Source: Drosophila miranda
Lineage: Eukaryota > Arthropoda > Insecta > Diptera > Drosophilidae
Assembly: GCF_003369915.1 (NCBI RefSeq)
Contig: NC_046675.1
Coordinates: 5,084,001 to 5,148,000, forward strand
Reading direction: 5' to 3'
DNA length: 64,000 bases
Shown here piece after piece: positions 47,787-56,563 of this stretch. Within the stretch, counting starts at the first letter, position 1, and every line of letters starts with the position of its first letter. The notes under the pieces were generated by a model. The model saw only the letters and a list, made by a program, of their open reading frames with translations, was not told where the DNA came from and did not search any database. A program made the translations under genes and the position numbers.

Positions 47787-47823
47787 TATAAAATCAAAAA
47801 ATTTCTCTAACAAAATATCAGTT
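47787..47823 (+). promoter_or_regulatory. TATA box and initiator of peptide gene 1
   Basis: TATAAA at 47787-47792 is followed about 31 bp later by TCAGTT (47818-47823), a good Drosophila initiator, then 20 bp to the ATG. The same 'atatcagtttcaaccga' leader precedes the second peptide gene at about 49522-49539, so the promoter was duplicated with the gene. Confidence 0.75.
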
Positions 47824-47842
47824 TCAACCGAAAGATAGAAAA

Positions 47843-48049
47843 ATGAAGTTCTTTAACGTCCTTTTGCTTATTTGTGCCATGGCTGGATACTCCTTTGCTA
47901 CGGGAACAAGTTCAACAACTACAGAACAGTCCTATGCAACCGCTGCAGCGCCAGCCGCTGTAACCCCAGGACCATGCGGAGGAAATCAAATTGGAGGACC
48001 TTGTGGCAAGATTGTACGCAATGCCCAAAAACTATACTTCTTTTATTAA
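47843..48049 (+). CDS. Small secreted peptide 1, unrecognised family
   Basis: This 68-residue ORF has a clear signal peptide (MKFFNVLLLICAMAGYSFA, about 1-19). A Thr/Ser/Ala-rich spacer with acidic and proline residues follows, then a conserved tail: PCGGNQIGGPCGKI, a short basic stretch, and KLYFFY at the very end. The tail has two Cys. TATA box, initiator, leader, ORF and poly(A) signal are all in place; AATAAA (48048-48053) overlaps the stop codon. The paralogue at 49551-49796 shares the signal peptide and tail but not the spacer, which is typical of processed secreted peptides such as immune-induced or seminal peptides. I do not recognise the family and assign no function. It is not a Bomanin as I know that family, since the CxxC motif is absent. 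Confidence 0.8.
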   Translation: MKFFNVLLLICAMAGYSFATGTSSTTTEQSYATAAAPAAVTPGPCGGNQIGGPCGKIVRNAQKLYFFY

Positions 48050-48329
48050 TAAATATTAAGCAGGAAGTGTAAAAAGTTTCTGTTTCTCTGACTAAAACTT
48101 GTCTGTTGGTTGATTCTTTTCGTTGCTGTAAGCCCATCAATGGTTCCGATTGCCGATTGTTGTTTAAAATGCGACGGGGATAATGATAAATAAAGAGATT
48201 CAGATTCAGTCGGGATACTTAAATTTTCGGTTATTCTTATACATATGTATATCCATATGTACAAGTACATAATTTTATACAAAATCCGAGTTCGGGTGCG
48301 GTATCGGGTACTAGGCCTAGGTACTACCA

Positions 48330-48535
48330 CAGTACCAGTTGCTGTATTTCAGGAAGTGGAGTAGGGACTGAAACAAGTCCAACGTATACCCATACTACAG
48401 GGACTGGGACCAGGACTTCCCAATACAGGGAGTGGAACACGATCTTTCATATGTATGTATGTATATACCCAACCCCGTACTACAGGGAGTGGAACAGGGA
48501 GTCCATCAGCTCCAAAGCAAAGATATTATATATCT
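48330..48535 (+). pseudogene. Possible decayed third peptide copy
   Basis: One frame reads a Ser/Thr/Gly-rich run (ISGSGVGTETSPTYTHTTG) like the spacer of the second peptide (STGTGTPSGTYSTTY). A related 'acagggagtggaacaggg' word recurs downstream. There is no signal peptide, no PCGG tail and no ATG in place. It may be simple repetitive DNA. Confidence 0.2.
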
Positions 48536-48604
48536 TCGAAATTCAACTTTAGCCAAAATAAATGCAGTACTTAATACATATATATAGTACATTGAATATA
48601 TTTG

Positions 48605-49110
48605 AAACGAGCGGGACTCTGCATTTATACCCGAAACTCAGTATAGCTCCCATCCGCCAGAGGAAATGAGTGCGAAACATGGCACGAAGAACAGTGAGAT
48701 GAGAGGGAGACAGAAAATAAGTAAGCGTGTGGACGTCATTGGGTATCTGCATTCTGGCTATAAACATAATCAGATCTGATCCAGATTCGTCAGTCTGGCA
48801 GATATGGTCATTCGCTATAGTTCTGCGTTTTCTCGAATCTCTAAAATTATGGATGCCGAGATTTTCGTCCTTTGTGGGTGCGGAAAGGGCCCGGGCGAAA
48901 TTTTGAAATACTGTGATATCACAGGAGTATGGATACATACTGCGTCAACTCGTATAGTCTCTAGGACGGACAGACGGACACACGGCCATGGCTATATCGC
49001 CCCGGCTATTAATGCTGATCAAGAATGTATATTCTTTATGGGGTCGGTAACGCTTCCTTCTGGATGTTACACTCATCCACTGTCACCACAAATTGAATAT
49101 ACCCCTGTAC
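48605..49110. mobile_element. Diverged, shortened DINE-like element
   Basis: It shares the order of DINE landmarks ('aacgagcggg', 'tatacccgaaactcagta', 'ttcgtcctttgtgggtgcgg', 'ggacggacagacggac', 'ctttatggggtcgg', 'ttacactcatccact') with many substitutions and internal deletions. It is older than the other copies in this window. Confidence 0.65.
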
Positions 49111-49550
49111 AACTTGATATTAAATTAGAATTTAGTAAGCGATTCTGATCGTTCCTAATTCCGATCCCAAATCGATCTCGTAATGCCCAACTGTCTTGTC
49201 TGTTTGTGCTCTAATTTAAACGGTATACATTATAAGTATCCCCAGTATTTCTAGATGAAAAGTTCAATCGAAGTCAATTTTTTTGCTCGTATTACCTTCT
49301 GTTTCTCTGCCCCCCAGTTAGCCCACAAAGTAGATAGAGCGCCTCAAACATGTGTTTTCTAGCCAAATTTTGACAAATTTATTTAATACCAATATTAAAT
49401 ATTTGCCCAACTGTTTCTTAGTTAACAGATTTACTTTGCAAACTTAATCAAGCATTTGCGTCATTATTTGATAATTCTTTTTCAAGGTGGAAAGTAAAAA
49501 TGCGCGAAATTTCGCTATTGAAATATCAGTTTCAACCGAGAGATAGAAAG

Positions 49551-49796
49551 ATGAAGTTCTTTACAGTCCTGTTGCTGCTGTGTGCCATGGCTGGATGCTC
49601 CATTGCCATGTCCACTATCAGTACCTCTACCGGTACCGGTACCCCTAGCGGTACCTATTCCACGACTTATCGCTGGGCAGATGACGCTACAACGTTAGCC
49701 CCAGCAGCTTTACCCCCGTCCAACCCTTGCGGCGGCTTTGGAGGACCCTGCGGTAAAATTCCTCGCGATGGAAAAAAATTATACTTCTTCTATTGA
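49551..49796 (+). CDS. Small secreted peptide 2, paralogue of 47843-48049
   Basis: This ORF has 81 residues. I chose the ATG at 49551 rather than the upstream in-frame ATG at 49500 because the leader 'tatcagtttcaaccgagaga' immediately before it is conserved with the 5' UTR of peptide 1. Signal peptide is about 1-19 (MKFFTVLLLLCAMAGCSIA). The spacer is Thr/Ser/Gly-rich, followed by RWADDATTLAPAALPPSN and the tail PCGGFGGPCGKIPRDGKK then LYFFY. The spacer contains 'ggtaccggtacc'-type repeats. The TATA box is weak ('gtaaaaa'), and AATAAA lies at 49821-49826. The two genes stand in tandem 1.5 kb apart with a DINE remnant between them. Function unknown. Confidence 0.8.
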   Translation: MKFFTVLLLLCAMAGCSIAMSTISTSTGTGTPSGTYSTTYRWADDATTLAPAALPPSNPCGGFGGPCGKIPRDGKKLYFFY

Positions 49797-49829
49797 AGAC
49801 GTTCCCAGTGTTTAAAACAGAATAAAACA

Positions 49830-50973
49830 AATCGAAAGAATACGCTTCACCCTCCGAATTTCTCAGGTGCGGCAGAGCGTGCGACCGATGCTAAAATAAG
49901 ACCAGAAGCCAGGTAAACATCTGGCTATCGGCAGACAAATGCATTTTACGGGTCTCACAGCCAAAACAATTAACGCCACTCCACGCGGGTCCAGGGAGAG
50001 GCTGGCTTTCAACGTACTGTGGGCACCCATCACGAAAATATCTCACAGAAATGTACGCCATATTTCACACAGAAATACTCTCATAAGCAGCCAGACATGA
50101 AATATTTTGGCTTCGCTTGTCCGGAATCTATTATATTTATACATATATCAAAAGCGAGTATGTATATGTACACTTTGGATCTCTTGCGGGTATTATACAT
50201 CACATTTCTTCGGTATATATCTCGGCTATAGATATTTCATCGATCAATTGCCTTTATTGGAGACATTCTTTCACATACTTTAACATTTTCACTTGTTTTT
50301 CCACCAATTTTCCATTGACTTGGTAGAAATTGCGAAATATCTGTTGCTCAATTTCAGAATATATCTACATATAGAAAATGTACGATATATATATATAAAA
50401 AGTACGACACACGCGCCTACATATGAGTAGTACACTATATGGACACTGCGTATACGCCGCGTATTCCAAGGAGAATAGAACTTGAGACCCGCACACGTCC
50501 AAGTCAATGCAGCAACTGAAAATCTTTTCGAAAATGCCAAGATACAACTGATACACAACTGAATGAGTGAGTGTTTTTCCCCTTCTCTGTTGTTGCTGAA
50601 TGGTGAGCGCGGAAAGAAATATTTTCAGAATTTCCATGCGCCCGCCACTCGCTACGCGAGATCCCGTGAGCGATTTCTATCAGCATCTTTTGACAGCGTC
50701 CACCGAGCGTTTTCCTACAAGAGCATGACTGTCTGGGCTCTACCTCTCTACCTGATTCTAATTAGAGTAGCCGCAGCCTCACACGTGCAGCCAGTAGACA
50801 TTTCCTCCGACTCGGACATAAATCAGTAGCGGGAGGATGACTCAGTCGCAGTCCGTCTGAATGCCTGCCTGTCTGCCTGTCTCCCTTGGCGTCTGGCCAT
50901 GAGCCAACTTTGTCCATTACATCCAAGAAAAATTCACATCGAATGGTTTTCAAATACATATTCATTCATTTAT
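49830..50973. other. Intergenic, nothing recognised
   Basis: Short open frames only. The right end is the 3' flank of the protease remnant on the minus strand. Confidence 0.5.
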
Positions 50974-51543
50974 TTAGCCAATTTGCTGCTTATGGACCTG
51001 GGAACACTTTCCATTTCCACTCATGGTCTGCCGGATCCAGTCTCTGTAGTACATTACATTCATGAAAAGATCGGGCACCCCTTGGGCGCACGGCACAAAG
51101 AAGTTGAGAATCCCCACCAAGGTTCCTTCGTAGACCAGAGGTCCGCCCGAGTCGCCGTGACAGGCGCCAATGTTCGCCTGACGAAAACCACACACATGGC
51201 AGGCGCCCAGCTCCACATCCTCGTAGGCGGCGAGCAGGGTCGAGCAGACCTGGCTGGTGATGTGCTGCTTCTGGACACGCTGCAGCTGAACGGAAAGACT
51301 ACCAGCCACCGACTGTGACCCCCAGCCAGTGAAGAGGAGCTCCGCTGTGCCCTGGGGAAAGGCTGCAGTGGGCAGAGCCACAGGCTGGGTTCGTAGTCGT
51401 AGTTGTAGGTCGTAGTTGCAGTGCAGGTAAATGGACTCCGGATAGTATATAGCTCCTGGCAGCGTATAGCGAATGCTCCCGGTGGCCACTTGGAGCCTGT
51501 CTGCCGGATAACCCTTCACGCATTGTCCGGCGGTGAGTGGCAC
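50974..51543 (-). pseudogene. Serine-protease remnant lacking catalytic His and Asp
   Basis: The frame begins inside an S1 domain at PLTAGQCVKGYP, where a catalytic His is expected (TAGHC) but Gln is present. Compared with the neighbouring protease, 16 residues are missing between HCNY and TQPVALP, which removes the NDIAL segment with the catalytic Asp. The Ser motif GACHGDSGGPL is intact, as is the C-terminal helix (NVMYYRDWIRQTMSG). The 5' half of the gene is gone, joined directly and out of frame to the upstream protease at about 51540. As it stands it cannot be an active protease. It belongs to a tandem cluster of short secreted S1 proteases. Confidence 0.8.
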
Positions 51544-52282
51544 AGGGATAGCCCCAGCTGACCACGACGTACAGCTGTCCGTTGGCTGTCAGCGGACCTC
51601 CGGAGTCGCCGTGGCAGGCGCCCTGTCCGCCCGACGTCAGCGTGCACACGTGGCAATAACCGTTCAGGGGATCGTTGTCCAGTAACTTCTGGCAAGTGGG
51701 ATAATCGACGTACGTGAGGGAGGCCTTCTGCAGCACATCAGGGGAGTCACCCCACAGTTCGGTAGAGCCCCATCCAGTGAGCAGGAGTTCTGTGCCATTG
51801 GCCAGCGGCTCCTTGGGCAAGGCTATGGGCTGTGTGACCTCGTTAAACACAATCGAGTCGTTCAGCTTGATCAGGGCAATGTCGTTGGCGTAGTTAGGTA
51901 CGTTGTAGTTGCAGTGCACCCAGTACTCCTCCACAAAGTACCTAGCATCGGGCTCGGCCCAGCGAACAGTGCCGGTGGCCACCCGCAGGTAGCTGGGATT
52001 ATATCCGTAAACACAGTGGGCCGCCGTCACGACCCACCGCTCGTTGAGGATCGCTCCACCGCACATGTGATCGTAGTAATAGCTTCCCTGCACTGAGATC
52101 TGGTACTTGGCCAGACCCAGCTCCGCATCCGTGCCATCTATGACGCGACCTTCGAACGCTCTGGCCCCCTGGGATAACCTTTCCTGCTGCTTGGCGCTCA
52201 GCGGCGCCACTCGAATGGCTCTGGTTGATCCACTGAGCAGGATCAGGAGGATCGTCGTCGCATATGCCAGGCGAACCAGCAT
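51299..52282 (-). pseudogene. Secreted S1 serine protease with a lost C-terminus, fused to its neighbour
   Basis: The 327-residue ORF starts with a signal peptide (about 1-22) and a short propeptide ending EGR46, followed by VIDG (activation site). The catalytic triad is visible: TAAHC, NDIAL and ACHGDSGGPL. The residue at the S1-pocket position (six before Ser) is Gly, so trypsin-like specificity is not expected. Homology ends at WGYPCA (about residue 247). The last 80 residues are out-of-frame sequence of the next protease, so the C-terminal helix is absent. A deletion between two tandem proteases explains this. The promoter looks intact (TATAAAAG at 52343-52350 on the minus strand), so it may be transcribed. 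I call it a damaged gene, but a functional pseudoenzyme cannot be excluded. Confidence 0.75.
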
Positions 52283-52342
52283 AGTGAATGATTCGTTGAA
52301 TTTGTACGTGCCTATTAAGCGTATCCATGTGTCGTGATTTTG

Positions 52343-52350
52343 CTTTTATA
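52343..52350 (-). promoter_or_regulatory. TATA box of the protease gene
   Basis: TATAAAAG on the minus strand, about 60 bp upstream of the ATG at 52282, in the context 'gagtataaaagc'. Confidence 0.7.
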
Positions 52351-53428
52351 CTCGACAGAACGGAAATCTTGGATATATCGTAAGAGTTTTATCGTAAATC
52401 GGATTCGATGTTCCTCCAAGTTGTATCTATACCATAAACCAGATACGAGTATCATAAAGTGATACAGACGGCACTCTGATTATGATTTTGTGACAGGGCT
52501 ATCAATGTCACCAGCGTCAATGGATAGTCAATAGCTCGGAACCGGCCATTGCTTGGACATTGGCTCAGGGCCAGGGCCAGCAAGCCCCTATGTCCAGGGA
52601 AGCAGTACAACAGCTTTATGAAGAAAGTATAAAGAGAGTATAATCTAGTATTAGATCACTCTAAAGTTTCCGCATAATGCTCTAAATTGTATTGACCATT
52701 CGAAAAATACTCACTTTTAATTAATTATTATCTGATTCCAATCGAGTACCCAAAAATTCATAAGATTCAAAATTATAAAGATAAAGATATCAAAGCTTCA
52801 TCGTTATTATCCCATCCCATACAATTTACCCAAAACATTGGATTTCGATCAGTCTACGAATTATCTCAACATCTTATTGTGCAATATTTATTTCCTCTTT
52901 GAAATTCCTCAGCCCTCGCCAGAGCTTAATCTACAATCGCAAAACGATTATATCTTATGTCTTGATAGCATTTTGCGTACAAACAGATCTATAAAAGCAT
53001 TGATTGCCCCGTCTAAAACCAGGTATGACCAGCGAATAGCCTTTACCTTTTGGTTTTCCCTTCCCAGAAGTAATTTTATCAAAATTTCTATCAATAAATA
53101 TGTATATTTCACATTTCTAACACGATTTTATGTATTTGTCTTTATTCTAGTTAACCCGATTCTTGCATCCCGTGGGAGTCCTACGGATGCAATCCGGATA
53201 GTAAACCGTGTTGGCATACCTGGAAAAGAAAAATTTGAGAGTACAAAAACATTCGAAAACAACGGCACTTGGAAAAAATTATAGCGTCCCTTGCAGCGTG
53301 CCTGGCACTTATTGTAAAAAAAAATACAGATACGAATACAAATTTGTATGAAAATTGTATAAATCAGTGCGTGTGCTACTCACTCAGTACAGAGATTTCT
53401 ATCTACGGTTAAAAGGAATACACTGAAA
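52351..53428. other. Intergenic, with an unassigned plus-strand ORF next to the tumbleweed-like gene
   Basis: Plus-strand frame 52838-53284 is open for 148 codons. Its end reads a hydrophobic run (FYVFVFILVNPILA) followed by a polar tail ending FENNGTWKKL. This resembles a signal peptide plus short secreted peptide, but no ATG lies at the right place. 'tttattctag' before VNPIL could instead be a splice acceptor. I cannot decide between chance, a broken peptide gene and a 5' exon. Confidence 0.3.
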
Positions 53429-55303
53429 ATGACGTTTTCGACCTTGGCTGCGTTTGATGATCTGCGGCGTTGCATGGAAGTGCTGACCGACGGGACCGCT
53501 GAGGAGGAGTTTCTACGGTTCCTGCGTATGTTCGAGCAGTACCATGAAAAGTGCGCAGGGTATGCGGCGGAAACCGCGAGGATACAAAATGAGCTGAATA
53601 AGTCGCTTACCAAGATGGGTGATCTGGTAGGCAAGCTGTTTTACGCCCGACGCATCATCGATATGGAGATCAAGGCTCGCCGCCAGGCCGAGCATGAAAG
53701 AGACTCCATGGAAAGCAAGATAATGGCTGTGGCAGATCTGTTGCGGCACGAGCGCAATCTAAACAACGAGACGCGCGATAAGCTGGCCTTTCTTACCACA
53801 TTGCCGTCATCCCGGAAGCGCAAGTCCCTGAACGCTGTCAGGGAGGACAAATCCTATGGAGATATCAACTCCACAGGCTCGATGCTGTCGGACATGTCCA
53901 TCGCACATTCGGAAGACGACATCCTAGACGTGCGCAGGTCCAAGTCCTGGCGCGAGCATCGACCTTCGTTACCCAAGAACCCGATCCCCAGTGTGGGCAA
54001 CAGGAGATCGCGGATAAGTACCGGATTGAATGGCAGCATGTCGACGCACAAGCCAACCACGAGTAAGATGCGGCGCTCGGGTGCTGGCATTGGCGTAGAA
54101 GAGCATACAGTGAATGTGGGTCAGGGCGCTGAGCGCTTTTGTGCTACCACCAAGGTCACCATACCCCAGGATGGGCAGGGAGTGATCCGTGCAGAGTCAA
54201 CCATTGAGTCGTTGCCAGTGAATGGAGCCCCTGAGAGGATTGCCGATGGCTTGGTATCGACGCCTCGACGCTCCGCCTTTAAAGAGGCCACAGCTCCACC
54301 ACTAAATCCGCTGAATGCCATGGCTCCGCATGTGCTAGCCGAATCGGGGACACCCGGTCAGCACCGTCCATTGATGAGGAATCACACCTTCAGCCAGAAG
54401 ACGTTCTTGCGCGGTGACAATTGTGTGCAGTGCCCGAAGCGCATTCGGTTCGGCGCTGTTGGCTTGCGTTGTCGGGACTGCCCAGTGCGCTGTCATATTG
54501 ATTGCCGGTATCTGCTCACAGTCAGCTGTGTGCCCCAATCGGGAACACCAACGTCAAAGACAATGACCGGCTACCTCAGTGACTTTGCCCCGTCGATTGC
54601 GCCCATGATTCCAGCACCGATTGTGCACTGTGTGAATGAGATTGAGGCGCGCGGCCTCACCGAAGTGGGCCTTTATCGCGTGTCCTCGTCGGAGCGGGAG
54701 TACAAAGCCCTCAAAGAGCAGTTCTTGCGAGGCAAATCCACCCCACATTTAGGCAACACGGATATCTATGTGCTTTGCTGTTGTGTGAAGGATTTCCTGA
54801 GGTCTCTCGTCGAGCCACTCATCCCCACCGGCCAGTGGAAAGATTTTGCCAACGCTGTGCAAAATCCAGACACTTCAATGTCCCAAGAGATGCTGTACAA
54901 GTCTGTAAAGCAGATGCCGCAAGCCAATCGGGATACGCTGGCCTTCCTCATTCTGCATTTTCAGCGCATTGCTCAATGCCCTGTGGTACTGATGCCGATC
55001 GACAAAATCTCTGTTATCTTTGGACCCATCATTGTGGGGTATTCATCGGCGGATCCCGATCAACATGCCATCTACACAGAGGGCTTTACGCAAAAGGATG
55101 TGATGAAAGCATTGCTCGAGCTACCAGTGACATTTTGGGAGCAGTATGTTGTCATAGACTCACCCCGTGCGCCAGCAACCGTTGTCAAGCGAGTGCCCAG
55201 CAGCAACAAGGACTTGTTATCAATATATGCAACTCCCTTCAAGGGGACCATAAAGAAGCTCAAGTTCTACGGAACGCCGCCCGTATCTGCCCACAAGAAA
55301 TGA
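53429..55303 (+). CDS. tum: Tumbleweed-like RacGAP (MgcRacGAP, centralspindlin subunit), intronless copy
   Basis: The uninterrupted 624-residue ORF has an N-terminal coiled-coil-type region (about 30-125) that in this family binds the kinesin Pavarotti. A basic Ser-rich linker follows. The C1 zinc finger is at about 319-368, with the full H-x12-C-x2-C-x12-C-x2-C-x4-H-x2-C-x7-C pattern. The RhoGAP domain (about 385-580) carries the arginine finger in GLYRVSSSE at Arg417, matching the position known for fly Tum, and length matches too (about 625). In cytokinesis this protein and Pavarotti form centralspindlin. Odd points: no introns; an AATAAA and a 10-A tract follow the ORF; and it sits among protease genes near cher, whereas tum is on a different chromosome arm in D. 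melanogaster. It is probably a retrocopy with an intact ORF, possibly functional. Whether the parental gene also persists cannot be seen here. Confidence 0.85.
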   Translation: MTFSTLAAFDDLRRCMEVLTDGTAEEEFLRFLRMFEQYHEKCAGYAAETARIQNELNKSLTKMGDLVGKLFYARRIIDMEIKARRQAEHERDSMESKIMAVADLLRHERNLNNETRDKLAFLTTLPSSRKRKSLNAVREDKSYGDINSTGSMLSDMSIAHSEDDILDVRRSKSWREHRPSLPKNPIPSVGNRRSRISTGLNGSMSTHKPTTSKMRRSGAGIGVEEHTVNVGQGAERFCATTKVTIPQDGQGVIRAESTIESLPVNGAPERIADGLVSTPRRSAFKEATAPPLNPLNAMAPHVLAESGTPGQHRPLMRNHTFSQKTFLRGDNCVQCPKRIRFGAVGLRCRDCPVRCHIDCRYLLTVSCVPQSGTPTSKTMTGYLSDFAPSIAPMIPAPIVHCVNEIEARGLTEVGLYRVSSSEREYKALKEQFLRGKSTPHLGNTDIYVLCCCVKDFLRSLVEPLIPTGQWKDFANAVQNPDTSMSQEMLYKSVKQMPQANRDTLAFLILHFQRIAQCPVVLMPIDKISVIFGPIIVGYSSADPDQHAIYTEGFTQKDVMKALLELPVTFWEQYVVIDSPRAPATVVKRVPSSNKDLLSIYATPFKGTIKKLKFYGTPPVSAHKK

Positions 55304-55523
55304 ACATGGGTCTTTCCCCGCCGAAAGTCCTTGACACGTTACATAAGTTTACTACAAGTATATCAGTTTTTGTTTCCGGCCAGCCATACGAGAGGAGCTC
55401 TAGCTATATGTGCACTCCACTACTAACACTGTCTAGAGAAGTTTTTCTTTATAATTAACCATTTCAATTATAAAATTGAAGACTTTATTAACACTAACAT
55501 AAGTATACTTACTCGCAATGAGC

Positions 55524-55554
55524 AATAAAGTATAATACGCATCTAAAAAAAAAA
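55524..55554 (+). terminator. Poly(A) signal followed by genomic poly(A) tract
   Basis: AATAAA (55524-55529), 15 bp, then ten A (55545-55554). This is the expected spacing between signal and cleavage site, with a genomic A run exactly where the cDNA tail would be. It supports retroposition of the preceding gene. Confidence 0.7.
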
Positions 55555-55602
55555 TCAAAATCTTTGGAGTTGGTAAAAAGAATGGAAAATTGAGCCACTT
55601 AC

Positions 55603-55867
55603 ATGTCGGGCAGACCAACACCGCAGGGTCGTCCCCAGTTTACCAGACCCACCAGCTTGCCCTCCCACATGATTGGACTGCCGGAGTCGCCGGAGCAGGC
55701 CCACTCTCCTGCGCTTGTTAGGGTGCAGATGTGTCCGATGTCGATGCCCTCGTGATAGTCCCAGGCCTTGCGGCACTCCTCGTGATCGATGATCGTCAGG
55801 TTGAGGGTCTGCAGGCGCTCCACTGTCGTCAAACTGTTCTCCGGAGCTCCCCAACCAGTCAGGGTTA
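55603..55867 (-). pseudogene. Serine-protease exon fragment cut at the duplication junction
   Basis: It encodes the second half of an S1 domain: TLTGWGAPENS, GHICTLTSAGEWACSGDSGSP, and NWGRPCGVGLPD, ending at a good donor (GACAT|GTAAGT). The N-terminal half with His and Asp is missing because copy B of the cher segment begins at 55868. The final exon is also missing; the tumbleweed-like retrocopy lies on that side. It is closest in type to the proteases at 50974-52282 but a distinct paralogue. Confidence 0.8.
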
Positions 55868-56158
55868 CTGTGGGGGTGGGGAAGAGAACACACACAGCGA
55901 GAAAGTTCAGCCACGCAATGATTCTTAGTCTCTTTTTGTTTATTAATTAAATAATTAAAAACCCCAGTTCAAAAATTCACTTCTGTACCAAACTAAAGGA
56001 TTTCACATTTCGGTGGAATTTAATATCCTTTTTAAAACATAATTTATTTGATTCACTGTTGGGAAACTGGGGAAGAAGATCACACGCAGGACATAGGGAC
56101 ACACACACACACGCAACATTTTACAGGCAGTGAAGAGGGGGACACACGATACACACAC

Positions 56159-56563
56159 CTGTTGATGGCAAACGTCGTAGTTGTTGTTGTTGCTCTGTGC
56201 TGACGTTGGCTGTTGGGCGTAAAAATTTAAATTGCTAAAATTTGGCACAAATTGCGATGCGTTCTGCTCTGTATGGTTGTTGCTGCCGTTGCCGTTGACA
56301 CACGCGTTTGTCTGGAAATTTGGCGGGTTTTTTCTATTGTTGAGATGATGGCTATTGTTGCTGTGGCTGAGGAATATGGTCGCCTGTGTAGCCGCCGTCT
56401 GACCACCGTTTGTATAATTCGCGTGAACGGATATTGGGACTGGGACGGGACCGTCGTCAGCGTCGTTACTGTTGCGCGTCGAAAATGCTTTTGACGCGAC
56501 GATCGCCGACGGAGTTTCTCGCGCACCGGCATTTTCGCGTCTCTCTATCTCTCCGTTGTACAT
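56159..56563 (-). pseudogene. Duplicate of cher coding exon 1
   Basis: The 135-codon exon has an intact ATG and phase-0 donor. It differs from the original by one missense change (Ser to Gly in the VNSNGS segment) and at least one silent change. The nearest downstream acceptor-like site on the minus strand is created at the junction ('ccccacccccacag' then TAA) and would stop translation at once. It could in principle splice over 17 kb to cher exon 2 at 39369 and act as an alternative first exon. Without transcripts I call it an orphan exon. Confidence 0.7.

Noticed and set aside
47843..49796. Peptide genes considered as Bomanins
   Set aside because: They have signal peptides of similar size, but the tail motif and cysteine spacing do not fit the Bomanin CxxC motif as I know it.
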